DNA of 64,000 nt from Pseudotabrizicola formosa (GCF_002900965.1 NZ_PJOM01000004.1:1-64000); one strand, 5' to 3'; positions 52,028 through 62,226 are shown, counted from the stretch's first letter. The notes: generated by a model from the sequence alone, not told the origin. Translations and numbers: made by a program.

Positions 52028-52055
52028 AAAGGGGAAGGCCACAGCCTTCCCCTTT
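52028..52055. terminator. Bidirectional terminator between cysQ and the helicase gene
   Basis: A perfect 12-bp stem: AAAGGGGAAGGC (52028-52039) with GCCTTCCCCTTT (52044-52055), loop CACA. A-rich sequence on the left and T residues on the right allow it to end transcription in both directions. It lies four bases after the cysQ stop and 22 bases from the helicase stop. Confidence 0.85.
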
Positions 52056-52077
52056 GTCATTTCAATCAAGGGCAGGA

Positions 52078-54345
52078 TCAGCGCTTCGCGCCCTTTGGCG
52101 GAACAAAGCGTTTCGAGGTATCCTTGGCATCGGCGCGCGGGCGGGCCGGGGCGTCAGACTTGCGGGCAAAGGGCTTTTTGGCATCACCACCCGCTTTGAA
52201 CCCCGATGGTTTGCCAGCCGGTTTTCCGTCGCGCTTGGCATAGGGCCGCGCATCATCACCCTTGGGGGCATAGGTGCGCTTTTCGGCCCGGTCGCCTTCG
52301 GCCTTTGGCTTATAGCCGGTGCCTTCCGCGGCGTGGCTTTTGAACCCGGCCGCACGGGCCGGTTTGCCATCACTGCCGCCAAAGGATTTGTAGCCAGCCG
52401 ATTTGAACTTGGCACCACCAGCCGGACCGTCCTCGCGCTTTACATAAGGTTTGCGCTCTGCCCCATCCCGCGGGGCATAGGGCTTGCGGTCACCGTCTTC
52501 GCGCTTGGCATAGGGCTTGCGCTCCGCGCCGTCACGCGGCGCGTAGGGCTTGCGTTCTGCAGCGGCGCGTGGCGCGTAGGGCTTGTCTTCACGCGGGGTA
52601 TACGGTTTGCGCTCGGCGTCGTCGCGCTTGGCATAGGGTTTGCGCGCCGGGGCCGGGGCAGCGATGATCGCATCATCCTCAACCACACGCGATGGCTTTG
52701 GCTTATAGGCCGGGCGGTCTTCGCGCGGCGCAGGGCGCGGGGCCCGCTCAGGCCGGTCAAGGCTTGGCTCGCCCTCCATGCGCGACATGGTCAAGCCGGG
52801 TTCCAGCTCCAGCTGCGGTCCGAAACGGCCTGCCAGGGGTTCCGCGATCTGGACATAGGTCACATCTTCCTTGACCCGGATCGCGCCGATCCCGTCCTTG
52901 GAAATGCCGGCCCCGTCACAGATTTTCGGCAAGATCCAGCGCGCTTCGGCCCGGCCGGAATGGCCGACGGTCAGGGTGAACCAGACGGAGGGGCCAAATT
53001 CGCTGCGCTCACGCGGGGCACTTGCCGGCGGCGGCGGCAGACTGTCGGACAGCACTTCGGGGGCCGACCGGCCTTCGCGCCACAAGCGGATAAAGGCGGC
53101 AGCGGTCTGTTCCGCACCGAACCGTTCAATCAGGGTCGAGACCATCGCCGCTTCGTCGCCCACAGCCTCGGTCAGGGCGGGGTGTTCCAGAATGCGCTGG
53201 TCATCCTTGGCCTGCACTTCTTCGGCGCTGGGGGCCTTGACCCATTGCGCCACGACCTTGGCCCCGGCCAACAGACGCTGGGCCTTTTTCGCCTCCGCCG
53301 GGGGCACGATCAGCGCTGACACGCCCTTGGCACCTGCGCGCCCCGTGCGGCCAGACCGGTGCAACAGGGTATCGGAATTCGACGGCAGATCGGCGTGGAT
53401 CACCAGTTCCAGACCCGGCAGGTCGATGCCGCGCGCGGCCACATCGGTGGCAATACAGACCCGAGCCCGGCCATCGCGCAGCGATTGCAGCGCGTGGGTC
53501 CGTTCCTGCTGGCTCAGTTCACCCGACAGGGCCACAGCCTGAAACCCACGATTCGTCATGCGGGCCATCAGATGGGTCACGTTCATCCGCGTTTTGCAGA
53601 ACACGATCGCGGTGGGCGCATCGTAATAGCGCAGCGTGTTGAAAATCGCATGCTCGCGGTCGCGCGACGCGACCGACATGGCGCGATATTCGATATCGGC
53701 GTGCTGCTTGGTCTCGCCCTTGGCGATGATGCGCATGGCATCACGTTGGAAGGTGCGGGCCAGCGTTTCGATCTCTTTCGGCACGGTGGCCGAAAACATC
53801 AGGGTGCGGCGGTCCTGCGGGGCCGCGCCCAGAATGAACTCCAGATCCTCGGCGAAGCCCAGATCCAGCATCTCATCAGCCTCGTCCAGCACGGTGGCGC
53901 GGCAGAAAGACAGGTCCAGCGAGCCGCGTTCGATATGGTCGCGCAGACGGCCGGGCGTGCCGACCACGATATGCGTGCCCCGGTCCAGCACGCGCTTTTC
54001 CGTGCGGTAATCCATGCCGCCGACGCAGGACGCGATCTGCGCTCCCGCCACGCCATACAGCCAGTCCAGCTCACGCTTGACCTGCAGGGCCAGTTCGCGC
54101 GTCGGGGCGACGACCAGCGCAATCGGCTTGTCAGCATAGAGCAGGCGGTCAGACCCGGCCAGAATTTCGGGCGCAATCGCCAGACCAAAGGCCACCGTCT
54201 TGCCCGACCCGGTCTGCGCCGAAACCAGCAGGTCGCGCCCTTCGACACCATCGGCCAAAACAGCCATCTGCACTGCCGTAAGGGCTTCATAGCCCTTGGC
54301 TTCCAAAGCCTGCGCCAGCGGCGCGGCCACGTTTACATCGATCAT
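52078..54345 (-). CDS. DEAD-box RNA helicase with DbpA-type RNA-binding domain and repetitive basic tail
   Basis: A 755-residue helicase of the DeaD/CsdA type. The core holds SAQTGSGKT, APTRELALQV, TPGRLRDHI, the DEAD box in VLDEADEMLD, FSATVP, and HRSGRTGRAG. A DbpA-like RNA-binding domain follows (WFTLTVGHSGRAEARWILP near residue 480). The last roughly 190 residues are low-complexity, with repeats of R-K-P-Y-A-x-R-D-x-A-E that are strongly basic and likely bind RNA or drive condensation. I use the ATG at 54345 with GGAAA upstream; an ATG at 54372 is in frame. Expected role: ribosome assembly and mRNA decay, notably in the cold. Confidence 0.92.
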   Translation of the reverse strand: MIDVNVAAPLAQALEAKGYEALTAVQMAVLADGVEGRDLLVSAQTGSGKTVAFGLAIAPEILAGSDRLLYADKPIALVVAPTRELALQVKRELDWLYGVAGAQIASCVGGMDYRTEKRVLDRGTHIVVGTPGRLRDHIERGSLDLSFCRATVLDEADEMLDLGFAEDLEFILGAAPQDRRTLMFSATVPKEIETLARTFQRDAMRIIAKGETKQHADIEYRAMSVASRDREHAIFNTLRYYDAPTAIVFCKTRMNVTHLMARMTNRGFQAVALSGELSQQERTHALQSLRDGRARVCIATDVAARGIDLPGLELVIHADLPSNSDTLLHRSGRTGRAGAKGVSALIVPPAEAKKAQRLLAGAKVVAQWVKAPSAEEVQAKDDQRILEHPALTEAVGDEAAMVSTLIERFGAEQTAAAFIRLWREGRSAPEVLSDSLPPPPASAPRERSEFGPSVWFTLTVGHSGRAEARWILPKICDGAGISKDGIGAIRVKEDVTYVQIAEPLAGRFGPQLELEPGLTMSRMEGEPSLDRPERAPRPAPREDRPAYKPKPSRVVEDDAIIAAPAPARKPYAKRDDAERKPYTPREDKPYAPRAAAERKPYAPRDGAERKPYAKREDGDRKPYAPRDGAERKPYVKREDGPAGGAKFKSAGYKSFGGSDGKPARAAGFKSHAAEGTGYKPKAEGDRAEKRTYAPKGDDARPYAKRDGKPAGKPSGFKAGGDAKKPFARKSDAPARPRADAKDTSKRFVPPKGAKR

Positions 54346-54623
54346 TCGTTTTTCCAAAAGAGAGGATGCCATTGCATCCGTGAAGCCCTGTGCGGCGCCT
54401 TCTTTCCCTTTTGGCCGCGGGCCTCCTCGCCCGACGTGCCCCCGGAATCCTCGGGCCGACAGCAAGCGCAATAGCGCAAAACCCCCCCGATGTATAGCGA
54501 AACTGACACCAGGGCAGGTTCTGCGCGGTGGAACGCCTCGCTCCATTTGCCTGAAGGCAGGAATAGAGCGTTGTCAACACGGGGCAGAGGGCCTGACAAT
54601 CGGACGACAGATCAGGAGGTTGC

Positions 54624-55910
54624 ATGACGGCGACGCATTTCAAGACCGGCACGGCAATGGGCGCGCAGGCCGCAGACCTGTCGGCCAAAGTCAGCGCCAT
54701 GCTGGCCGATCTGGAGACCGGGGGCGAGGCCACGGCACGGCGCATGGCGCGGGATCTTGATGGCCATGCCGGCGATATCGTGATGTCCGAGCAGACCATC
54801 GCAGAGGCCTGCGCCCGTGTCCCGCAAGCGTTGAAAGACGATATCGCCTATGCACATGAAAACATCGCCCGCTTTGCGCAGGCCCAGCGCGACAGCATCA
54901 CGGAAACCGAAGTCGAGCTGCGCCCTGGCCTGACCGCGGGGCAGCGGCTGATCCCGGTACAGGCTGCGGGCTGCTATGTGCCGGGGGGGCGCTACAGCCA
55001 CATCGCCAGCGCAATGATGACAGTGACCACGGCGCGGGTGGCGGGAGTGCCCCATATCGCCGCCGTCTCGCCGCCACGCGCAGGCGCTGCGGGCGGCATT
55101 CCAGACGCAATTCTGTACACGCTGCACCACTGCGGGGCCGACCGGATTCTTGCGCTGGGGGGCATTCAGGGCATCGCGGCCATGGCCTTTGGCCTGTTCG
55201 GGCTGCCCCGCGCCGATATCCTCGTCGGTCCTGGCAATCCCTATGTGGCCGAGGCCAAGCGGTTGCTCTATGGCCGCGTCGGCATCGACATGGTGGCGGG
55301 GCCAACTGACTCGCTCGTCGTCGCGGATGCGACGGCGGACCCGCTGACCGTCGCATGGGATCTGATCGGGCAGGCCGAACACGGCGCGAATTCACCGGTC
55401 TGGCTGGTAACCGACTGCGCTGCACTGGCGACCGAGGTGGCGCGGCTGGCACCGCTATGCGCCGCAGACCTGCCGCAGCCCAACCGCGCGGCGGCCGAGG
55501 CCGCTTGGCAGACGCTGGGAGAGATCATCCTCTGCGCCGACCGCGAGGCGATGGCGCGCGAGGCCGACCGTATCGCTCCCGAGCACCTGCATGTGCAGGC
55601 CACCGATCTGGACTGGTGGAAATCCCGGCTCACCGCCTATGGCTCGTTGTTTCTGGGCGAGGAGTCGACAGTGGCCTTTGGCGACAAGGCGGCGGGCACC
55701 AATCATGTTCTGCCAACCTCGGGTGCTGCACGCTATACCGGCGGGCTGTCGGTCCATAAATTCCTGAAAACCGTCACCTGGCAGCGGGTTACCGCCGAGG
55801 CCCTGCCCCGGCTTGCTTCTGTCACCGCCAACATCAGCCGGTTCGAAGGAATGGAAGGCCACGCCCGCACCGCCGATCTGCGGCTGCATAAGGTTGCAGC
55901 GCAGCTTTAA
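54624..55910 (+). CDS. hpsN: Sulfopropanediol 3-dehydrogenase (HisD-family)
   Basis: A 428-residue protein of the histidinol dehydrogenase family that resembles HpsN, which oxidises (R)-2,3-dihydroxypropane-1-sulfonate to (R)-3-sulfolactate with NAD. HpsN-like marks are RLIPVQAAGCYVPGGRY, QAEHGANSPVWLVT, SLFLGEESTVAFGDKAAGTNHVLPT and SVHKFLKTVTWQR (segments). The zinc-binding His and Asp residues of the family (QAEHG, and EH in APEHLHV) are kept. Its neighbour is a cysteate lyase-like gene, supporting a sulfonate role over histidine synthesis. GGAGG precedes the ATG. Confidence 0.88.
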   Translation: MTATHFKTGTAMGAQAADLSAKVSAMLADLETGGEATARRMARDLDGHAGDIVMSEQTIAEACARVPQALKDDIAYAHENIARFAQAQRDSITETEVELRPGLTAGQRLIPVQAAGCYVPGGRYSHIASAMMTVTTARVAGVPHIAAVSPPRAGAAGGIPDAILYTLHHCGADRILALGGIQGIAAMAFGLFGLPRADILVGPGNPYVAEAKRLLYGRVGIDMVAGPTDSLVVADATADPLTVAWDLIGQAEHGANSPVWLVTDCAALATEVARLAPLCAADLPQPNRAAAEAAWQTLGEIILCADREAMAREADRIAPEHLHVQATDLDWWKSRLTAYGSLFLGEESTVAFGDKAAGTNHVLPTSGAARYTGGLSVHKFLKTVTWQRVTAEALPRLASVTANISRFEGMEGHARTADLRLHKVAAQL

Positions 55911-55964
55911 GTCGGGTTCATATTGGCGGGCAAAGCCCGGTCATCCAGCAGAAAGACACTCATC

Positions 55965-56966
55965 ATGCACCTCTCCCGCTTTCCCCGGATCCGCCTGGCC
56001 CATCTGCCGACCCCGCTGGAACCCATGCCGCGTCTTACCGCGCTGTTGGGCGGGCCAGAGTTGTGGATCAAGCGCGACGATTGCACCGGCTTGTCGACAG
56101 GCGGCAACAAGACCCGAAAGCTCGAATACCTGATGGCCGAGGCGCTGGAACAGGGCGCCGATATGGTGCTGACCCAAGGAGCGACGCAATCAAACCACGC
56201 GCGCCAGACGGCGGCGGCGGCGGCAAAGCTGGGGCTGGACTGTCATATCATCCTGGAAGACCGCACCGGCTATAACGAGCCGAACTATCGGCTCAACGGC
56301 AATGTGCTGCTGGATGTGTTGCATGGTGCCACGATCGAGCACCGCGGCCCGGGGCTGGACATGAATGGCGAGCTTTTGGCCGTAACAGAGACGTTTCGCG
56401 GCAAGGGGCGCAGGCCCTATGCCATTCCAGGCGGTGGTTCGAATGCCACCGGAGCGCTTGGCTATGTCAACTGCGCGCTGGAACTGCTGGGGCAGATGGT
56501 GGACCGAGGGCTCGCCTTTGACCACATGGTCACCGCCACCGGCTCTGCGGGAACTCATGCCGGCCTGATCGTGGGGCTGAAGGCACTGAATGCTCAACTG
56601 CCGCTGCTGGGCATCGGCGTGCGCGCACCACAGGAGGTACAGGAGGGGAATGTGTTCCGCCTTGCGCAAGCGGTCGAGGAAAAGCTGGGCACGCAAGGCG
56701 TGGTCAGCCGCGCCGATGTGGTGGCCAATTGTGATTACATCGGGCAAGGCTATGGCATCCCCGCTGACAGCACGCTGGAGGCCATCGACCTCTTTGCCCG
56801 GCAAGAGGCGATCCTGCTGGACCCGGTCTATTCCGGCAAAGGCGCAGCCGGGCTGATCGACCTCATCCGCAAAGGTCATTTCAAAAAGGGGGAGCGGGTG
56901 GTGTTCCTGCACACCGGCGGAGCCATCGGCTTGACCGGCTATACCCACGTTCTGCCCCACGCATGA
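55965..56966 (+). CDS. cuyA: L-cysteate sulfo-lyase / D-cysteine desulfhydrase-family PLP enzyme
   Basis: A 333-residue PLP enzyme of the ACC deaminase / D-cysteine desulfhydrase family, close to CuyA, which splits L-cysteate to pyruvate, sulfite and ammonia. [23 protein letters not shown] contains the PLP lysine in GGNKTRK, then [20 protein letters not shown] and [14 protein letters not shown] (segments). I use the ATG at 55965; a TTG at 55923 is in frame. It overlaps the racemase gene by ATGA. Sulfite released here would need detoxification or export, a possible link to the sulfur genes at 27-31 kb. Confidence 0.85.
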   Translation: MHLSRFPRIRLAHLPTPLEPMPRLTALLGGPELWIKRDDCTGLSTGGNKTRKLEYLMAEALEQGADMVLTQGATQSNHARQTAAAAAKLGLDCHIILEDRTGYNEPNYRLNGNVLLDVLHGATIEHRGPGLDMNGELLAVTETFRGKGRRPYAIPGGGSNATGALGYVNCALELLGQMVDRGLAFDHMVTATGSAGTHAGLIVGLKALNAQLPLLGIGVRAPQEVQEGNVFRLAQAVEEKLGTQGVVSRADVVANCDYIGQGYGIPADSTLEAIDLFARQEAILLDPVYSGKGAAGLIDLIRKGHFKKGERVVFLHTGGAIGLTGYTHVLPHA

Positions 56967-57625
56967 AAACCGTGGGCATCCTTGGCGGCATGGGGCCAGA
57001 GGCGACGATTCTGCTGATGCAGAGACTGTTGCGGGCCGTTCCTGCCCGCGATGACGCCGACCATATCCCATTGATCGTCCACCAGAACCCCGCGGTGCCC
57101 AGCCGGATTGTCCGGCTGATCCACGGGCGTGGCGATGACCCCGGCCCGGTGCTGGCCGCCATGGCGCGAGATTTGCTGGCGGCAGGCGCGCAGGCGCTGG
57201 CAATGCCCTGCAACACCGCCCATGCCTATGCGCCGCACATCCTTGCCGCGACACCGCTGCCATTTCTGGACATGCGGCAGGCAACAGTGGCAGCCCTGCC
57301 TCCTGGACGGGTCGGCATGCTCGCCTCGCCAGCGCTGCGACGGACCGGTGCCTTTGACGATGCCTTCAAAACCGCCGGGATAGAGCCTGTCTGGCCCGAA
57401 AGCGACGCCCCGCTTCTGGCCCTGATCCAACGGGTCAAGGCGGGGGAGAGCGGGCCGGGGGCACAGGCAGAGTTCGCCCAGCTTGCACAACAGATGGCGG
57501 AGGAAAGCGACCATCTGCTGGTGGCTTGCACAGAACTGTCCTTGCTGTCCGCAGGAATCGAAAGCGCGTTCACCGACAGTCTGGATTGTCTGGTGGCAGA
57601 AATTCTGCGGTTTTCGCAAGGTTAG
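56963..57625 (+). CDS. Aspartate/glutamate racemase-family protein
   Basis: A 220-residue Asp/Glu racemase-type protein. It begins [14 protein letters not shown] and has the two catalytic Cys residues in MPCNTAHAY and VACTELSLL. It may interconvert D- and L-amino acids, perhaps D- and L-cysteate in this operon; that is inference. It is coupled to cuyA by ATGA and stops four bases from the convergent LysR gene. Confidence 0.9.
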   Translation: MKTVGILGGMGPEATILLMQRLLRAVPARDDADHIPLIVHQNPAVPSRIVRLIHGRGDDPGPVLAAMARDLLAAGAQALAMPCNTAHAYAPHILAATPLPFLDMRQATVAALPPGRVGMLASPALRRTGAFDDAFKTAGIEPVWPESDAPLLALIQRVKAGESGPGAQAEFAQLAQQMAEESDHLLVACTELSLLSAGIESAFTDSLDCLVAEILRFSQG

Positions 57626-57629
57626 AGCC

Positions 57630-58607
57630 TTAGTCGTCTTCTGCCACCTCGATCGCGCCGGCCAATGCCGGTGCAATCGCGTCAAACCGGGGCACCAGAC
57701 GGCTGCGGATCAGCGCGCGACAATCGCGGGCCAGCGCATCGGGCAAATGCCCCAGTTCATCCACCCGCGCGATCAGATGCACCCGCCGCACATCGCCGGC
57801 AAAGGGCAGCGGCATCACCTCCAGGTCCGGCAGAAAGCGTTCGGCATCCATCAGGTTCAGGGGCGTGGTGATCGTCCAGCCGCCGGTCTGCACCACCATG
57901 GCCAGAACCGAGCGCGTTGCCTCCAGCGCGAAACGACGGTCGGGGTTCAGCCGCACGCGGGCCAGATGCCGTGCGATGCGCTGCCCGATCGGCAGGCTTT
58001 CGGAATATTGCACGAATGGCAGCCGATCCAGTGCCGCGCGCACATCGCCGCGCACCGATCCTTTGCCCGCCACCAGCACAAAGGGTTCGCGCAGGATTGG
58101 CAGCACGCGAAAGGCCGACGGGTCAGGCGGCATCATTGCCGATACCCCGATATCCGCCTCACGCGCCATCAATCTGTCGATAACATGGTCGGACCTGCCT
58201 GAAAACGCATGCACAAAGCAGCGCGACAGCCGTGATTGCAGCGCGGACACCAGGACCGGAGTGAGGGACGCGTCCAGATCGTCGATGATTGCAAGGTTCA
58301 GCTGCGGCAGGCTGGCAAGGCTGATCTCGGCCAGATCGGCCTGCGCCTCTGACAGGGCTGCAAGCAGCCTGTGCGCGTGGCGGCGCAGCACCTGCCCTGC
58401 CGGGGTCAGCGTCACAGGCTTGGCCTTGCGGTCAAACAGCCGTGCGCCCACGGCTGCCTCCAGCGCGGTGATGTGCTGGCTGACGCCTGAGGGCGATCCG
58501 CCAATCCGCGTGGCGGCCCCGATGACCGACCCCGTCTCCTCCAGCGCGACAAACACCCGCAAGCCCCGCAGGGTCAGCTCTGGTGTTGTCTTGCCCGTAT
58601 CGTTCAT
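57630..58607 (-). CDS. LysR-family transcriptional regulator
   Basis: A 325-residue LysR protein. The HTH lies in LRGLRVFVALEETGSVIGAATRIGGSPSGVSQHITALE (segments), followed by the co-inducer domain. The ATG at 58607 overlaps the stop of the proline iminopeptidase gene, so it is translated as the second gene of that unit. It is convergent with the sulfonate cluster and may regulate it. The frame is open further upstream inside pip and should not be used. Confidence 0.9.
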   Translation of the reverse strand: MNDTGKTTPELTLRGLRVFVALEETGSVIGAATRIGGSPSGVSQHITALEAAVGARLFDRKAKPVTLTPAGQVLRRHAHRLLAALSEAQADLAEISLASLPQLNLAIIDDLDASLTPVLVSALQSRLSRCFVHAFSGRSDHVIDRLMAREADIGVSAMMPPDPSAFRVLPILREPFVLVAGKGSVRGDVRAALDRLPFVQYSESLPIGQRIARHLARVRLNPDRRFALEATRSVLAMVVQTGGWTITTPLNLMDAERFLPDLEVMPLPFAGDVRRVHLIARVDELGHLPDALARDCRALIRSRLVPRFDAIAPALAGAIEVAEDD

Positions 58608-59578
58608 CAGGGGCGCAAACTGTCCATCACGCGGACAAGTCCGGCAGAAATACCGGGTTCTGACAGCGCATGACCGGCCAGCGGGATCATGTTGAGATGG
58701 CAACCATCCCACCCTTCCGCCAGTTTCCAGGCAGAGGTGGGGGGACAGATCATGTCATAGCGGCCCTGGATGATATGGGCAGGCAGATGCCTGATCCGGT
58801 GTTTTTCGCGCAAGATCCAGCCGTCTTCCTCCAGAAAACCGCGCGCATGGAAATAGTGGTTTTCCAGCCGCGCAAAGGCCCGCGCATACTCGCCCGGGCT
58901 TTCACCCACCGGCCCGTCATGATGCACCGAAGCCAAGGCGTTTTCCCAATTGGCCCAGACCCGGGCGTAACGGGTTTCCTCCATCAGATTGCCGGAAAAC
59001 AGGCGCCGGTGATAGGCGGCGATCAGATTCCGGCGTTCATCCGGTGGGATGGGCGCAACAAATCGTGCCCAGAGTTCGGGGAAAAATGCTCCCGCACCGC
59101 CACCATAGAACCAGTCAAGCTCGGCCTGGGTCATCAGAAACACGCCCCGCAACACCAGATGCAGGGCACGGTCCGGGTGGCTGATCGCATAGATCAGCGC
59201 CAGGGTTGCCCCCCAGCTTCCCCCAAACAGAACAAAAGCCTGTATGCCCAGCGCCTTGCGGAGGGTTTCGATATCCCGAACCAGATGCCAGGTGGTGTTG
59301 TCCGATACACTGGCATGCGGCCGCGACCGCCCGCAGCCGCGCTGGTCAAACAGCACGACGCGGTAAACGCTCGGGTCGAAATAGCGCCGCATCGCGGGGG
59401 AACAGCCGCCCCCCGGCCCGCCGTGCAGCACCAGGACCGGAATGCCATCGGGCCGCCCGCATTGTTCGACATAGATCTTGTGACCGTCGCCCATGTCGAT
59501 CAGCCGCTGGTCGAACGGATCGACCGGCGGGTAAAGATATTCAACTGCGCGCTTTTGGCCTGATCTCTGATCCATCAT
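58607..59578 (-). CDS. pip: Proline iminopeptidase
   Basis: A 323-residue alpha/beta hydrolase that removes N-terminal proline from peptides. HGGPGGG forms the oxyanion region, DQRGCGRSRPHA follows, the nucleophile Ser is in GGSWGATLAL, the acid Asp in GRYDMICPP and the base His in PLAGHALSE. Length and motifs fit the cytoplasmic S33 family. The start is the ATG at 59578 (a second at 59575). It is divergent from ubiG with a 57-base gap. Confidence 0.93.
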   Translation of the reverse strand: MMDQRSGQKRAVEYLYPPVDPFDQRLIDMGDGHKIYVEQCGRPDGIPVLVLHGGPGGGCSPAMRRYFDPSVYRVVLFDQRGCGRSRPHASVSDNTTWHLVRDIETLRKALGIQAFVLFGGSWGATLALIYAISHPDRALHLVLRGVFLMTQAELDWFYGGGAGAFFPELWARFVAPIPPDERRNLIAAYHRRLFSGNLMEETRYARVWANWENALASVHHDGPVGESPGEYARAFARLENHYFHARGFLEEDGWILREKHRIRHLPAHIIQGRYDMICPPTSAWKLAEGWDGCHLNMIPLAGHALSEPGISAGLVRVMDSLRP

Positions 59579-59635
59579 CGCTCTATATAACGCCGAAGCG
59601 TCCTGCATCCAAAGGGCATTCGGAAGGGAAAAGTG

Positions 59636-60376
59636 ATGGAAAGTCAAACAACCGTCGATCCGGCAGAAGTGGCGAAATTCGAGGCTATGGCCGCCGAATG
59701 GTGGGATCCGAATGGAAAATTCAAGCCACTGCACATGCTCAACCCCTGCCGGCTGGATTACATCACCAGCCAGATCGCGGCCGAGTTTGACCGGGATCTG
59801 ACAAAGCCGCTGCCGTTCAAGGGGCTGCGCCTGCTGGATATTGGCTGCGGCGGCGGATTGCTGGCCGAGCCGATGGCGCGGCTGGGGGCCGATGTGGTTG
59901 GGGCCGATGCTGCCGCGCGCAACATTCCCGTGGCACAGGTTCATGCCGCACAATCGGGGCTGACCATAGACTACCGCCACACCACTGCCGAAGCGATGGC
60001 AGCGGCGGGCGAGCAGTTTGACGTGGTGCTGAACATGGAGGTGGTCGAGCATGTGTCGGACCCGCTGGCCTATCTGACCGCCTGCCAGCACTTGCTGGTG
60101 CCCGGCGGGCTGATGATCTGTTCCACTCTGAATCGGAACACGAAATCCTTCCTGATGGCCATCATCGGCGCCGAGCATGTGATGCGCTGGCTGCCCAAAG
60201 GCACACATGACTGGAAAAAGTTCATCACCCCCGATGAGTTGTGTGATCTGATCCGCAAAGCCGGGCTGGACCCGGTGGATCGCAAGGGAATGGTGTTCAA
60301 TCCGGTCACATGGTCCTGGAGCCTGTCATCGCGCGATCTGAGCGTGAACTACGTGACGTCCAGCCTGAAACGCTAG
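59636..60376 (+). CDS. ubiG: Ubiquinone biosynthesis O-methyltransferase
   Basis: A 246-residue UbiG/COQ3-type enzyme that carries out the O-methylation steps of ubiquinone synthesis. [23 protein letters not shown] is the family beginning, [19 protein letters not shown] the SAM site, and [10 protein letters not shown] and INRTxKSF-like [15 protein letters not shown] later marks (segments). The ATG at 59636 follows AAGGGA; a GTG at 59633 is adjacent. Confidence 0.95.
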   Translation: MESQTTVDPAEVAKFEAMAAEWWDPNGKFKPLHMLNPCRLDYITSQIAAEFDRDLTKPLPFKGLRLLDIGCGGGLLAEPMARLGADVVGADAAARNIPVAQVHAAQSGLTIDYRHTTAEAMAAAGEQFDVVLNMEVVEHVSDPLAYLTACQHLLVPGGLMICSTLNRNTKSFLMAIIGAEHVMRWLPKGTHDWKKFITPDELCDLIRKAGLDPVDRKGMVFNPVTWSWSLSSRDLSVNYVTSSLKR

Positions 60377-60474
60377 CCTGTCTGCCGCGGGCGTTAGGGT
60401 GATCTTCATGCCTGCCGTGACAGCATCTTTGCAGCGGCAAGAGCCCGGACCGGTTCAGACAGGACGTGCAGAAA

Positions 60475-62226
60475 ATGAAAGTTGCGCCCGTCAGCGTTGA
60501 CCTGGCTGCCGGTCAGTTTGAAACGGCTCGCGCCGAATTGACCCGAGCCGCCCGGCAGACTCGGGGCCTGCTGATCGCAGCTGTCGTGTTCAGTGTCTTC
60601 GTCAACCTGCTGATGCTGACAGGTCCGCTGTATATGCTGCAGGTCTATGACCGGGTGTTGGGCAGCCGGTCAGAGGCGACTCTGGTGGCACTGTCCCTTC
60701 TGGTGCTGCTCCTGTTTCTGGCGATGGGGCTGCTGGACCATGCGCGCGGGCGGTTGCTGGCGCGAATCGGCGCATGGCTGCAAATGCGGCTGGACCACCG
60801 GGTGTTCACTGCCGCGCTGGCACGCGCCAGCCTGTCCCCGGAGGATCCTCTTGCCGCCTCGGCCCAGCGCGACCTTGAGGCGATGCAGCGGTTCTGGACC
60901 TCGCCCCTTGCCTCAGCGGTGATGGATCTGCCGTGGACGCCGCTGTTTCTGCTGGCGATTTTTCTGTTTCATCCAATGCTGGGCTGGCTCGCACTGGCCG
61001 GTGGCGCGGTTCTGGTGGCTTTGGCGCTGGGGAATCAGGTCACTGGCAAGGGGCAGGTGCTGCAGACTGCGGCGGCACTACGCGTGGCCGACCAGATGGC
61101 AGACCGGCTGAAGGCAGATGCAGAAGTGCTGGGCGCCTTGGGAATGGTGCGGCCAGCCTTTCAGCGCTGGTCTGCCGCGCGTGGCACCGCCCTGAGCAGC
61201 CTGGTGCAAAGTGGTGATTTGACGGGCAGGTTCGGTGCCGCGACCCGGGCGCTGCGCATGATGCTGCAATCGGCCATCCTTGGCCTTGGCGCCTGGCTGG
61301 TGCTGCAGGATCAGCTGAGCGCGGGCGCAATGATCGCGGCATCCATCATCATGGGCCGCGCTCTGGCCCCGATCGAGCAGGCGGTGGCGCATTGGGCGGT
61401 TCTGACCCGCGCACGCGACGGGCGGGCGCGGTTGCTGCGGCTGCTGGCTGCCCACCCGCCCGACACCGCCCGCACCGCCCTGCCCAAACCCCGCGCCATG
61501 CTGGAGGTGAAGGGGGTGTCGCTGATTCTGCCCGGCACCCCGGCACCGGTTCTGCGCGACATCGGTTTCCGATTGGACCCGGGGCAGGCGCTTGGCATCA
61601 TCGGGCCTTCGGGCGCGGGCAAGTCGACGCTGGGACGGGCGATTGTCGGGGGAGTGCAACCGTTCGCGGGCAAGATTCGGCTGGGTGGCGCAGATCTGGC
61701 GCAATATGATCCGGATACCTTGGGGCGCTATATCGGCTATCTGCCGCAATCGGTTACGCTGTTCGATGCCAGCGTGGCTGAAAACATCGCACGCCTGGAC
61801 CCGCAGCCTGATGCCGCAAAGGTGGTTGCCGCCGCCACCGCGGCGGCGGCGCATGACATGATCCTTCGGCTTCCGAAAGGCTATGATACGCCACTGTCCT
61901 CAATCGGGGCGCCGTTGTCAGGCGGGCAGATACAGCGCATCGGTCTGGCGCGCGCGCTGTATGATGACCCGGTTCTGTTGGTGCTGGATGAACCCAACTC
62001 GCACCTCGACAATGACGGATCTGTGGCTCTGAACGCAGCAATCCGCAGGGTAAAGGCCTCGGGCGGCGCGGTGATCGTCATCGCGCATCGCCCCGCCGCC
62101 ATTCAGGAATGTGACATCCTGTTGGTGCTGGAAGAAGGCCAGTGCCGCGCCTTCGGCCCTCGAGATGATGTGCTGCGCGGCATGGTGCGCAACCATACCG
62201 AACTGGTGCGTGGGAGCATGGCATGA
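60475..62226 (+). CDS. Type I secretion ABC transporter (PrtD family)
   Basis: A 583-residue fused membrane/ATPase protein of type I secretion systems. Five or six helices fill the first 300 residues, with TGPLYMLQVYDRVLGSRS typical of PrtD/RsaD types. The ATPase has Walker [10 protein letters not shown], signature LSGGQIQRIGLARAL and Walker B LLVLDEPNSHLD. I use the ATG at 60475; a GTG at 60466 is in frame. It works with the membrane-fusion protein downstream and an outer-membrane TolC not seen here. No RTX-type substrate gene is in the window. Confidence 0.9.
   Translation: MKVAPVSVDLAAGQFETARAELTRAARQTRGLLIAAVVFSVFVNLLMLTGPLYMLQVYDRVLGSRSEATLVALSLLVLLLFLAMGLLDHARGRLLARIGAWLQMRLDHRVFTAALARASLSPEDPLAASAQRDLEAMQRFWTSPLASAVMDLPWTPLFLLAIFLFHPMLGWLALAGGAVLVALALGNQVTGKGQVLQTAAALRVADQMADRLKADAEVLGALGMVRPAFQRWSAARGTALSSLVQSGDLTGRFGAATRALRMMLQSAILGLGAWLVLQDQLSAGAMIAASIIMGRALAPIEQAVAHWAVLTRARDGRARLLRLLAAHPPDTARTALPKPRAMLEVKGVSLILPGTPAPVLRDIGFRLDPGQALGIIGPSGAGKSTLGRAIVGGVQPFAGKIRLGGADLAQYDPDTLGRYIGYLPQSVTLFDASVAENIARLDPQPDAAKVVAAATAAAAHDMILRLPKGYDTPLSSIGAPLSGGQIQRIGLARALYDDPVLLVLDEPNSHLDNDGSVALNAAIRRVKASGGAVIVIAHRPAAIQECDILLVLEEGQCRAFGPRDDVLRGMVRNHTELVRGSMA

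Noticed and set aside
52054-53319. 421-codon + strand frame opposite the helicase gene
   Set aside because: Antisense of the repetitive helicase tail; the hydrophobic repeats are the complement of R-K-P-Y-A codons.
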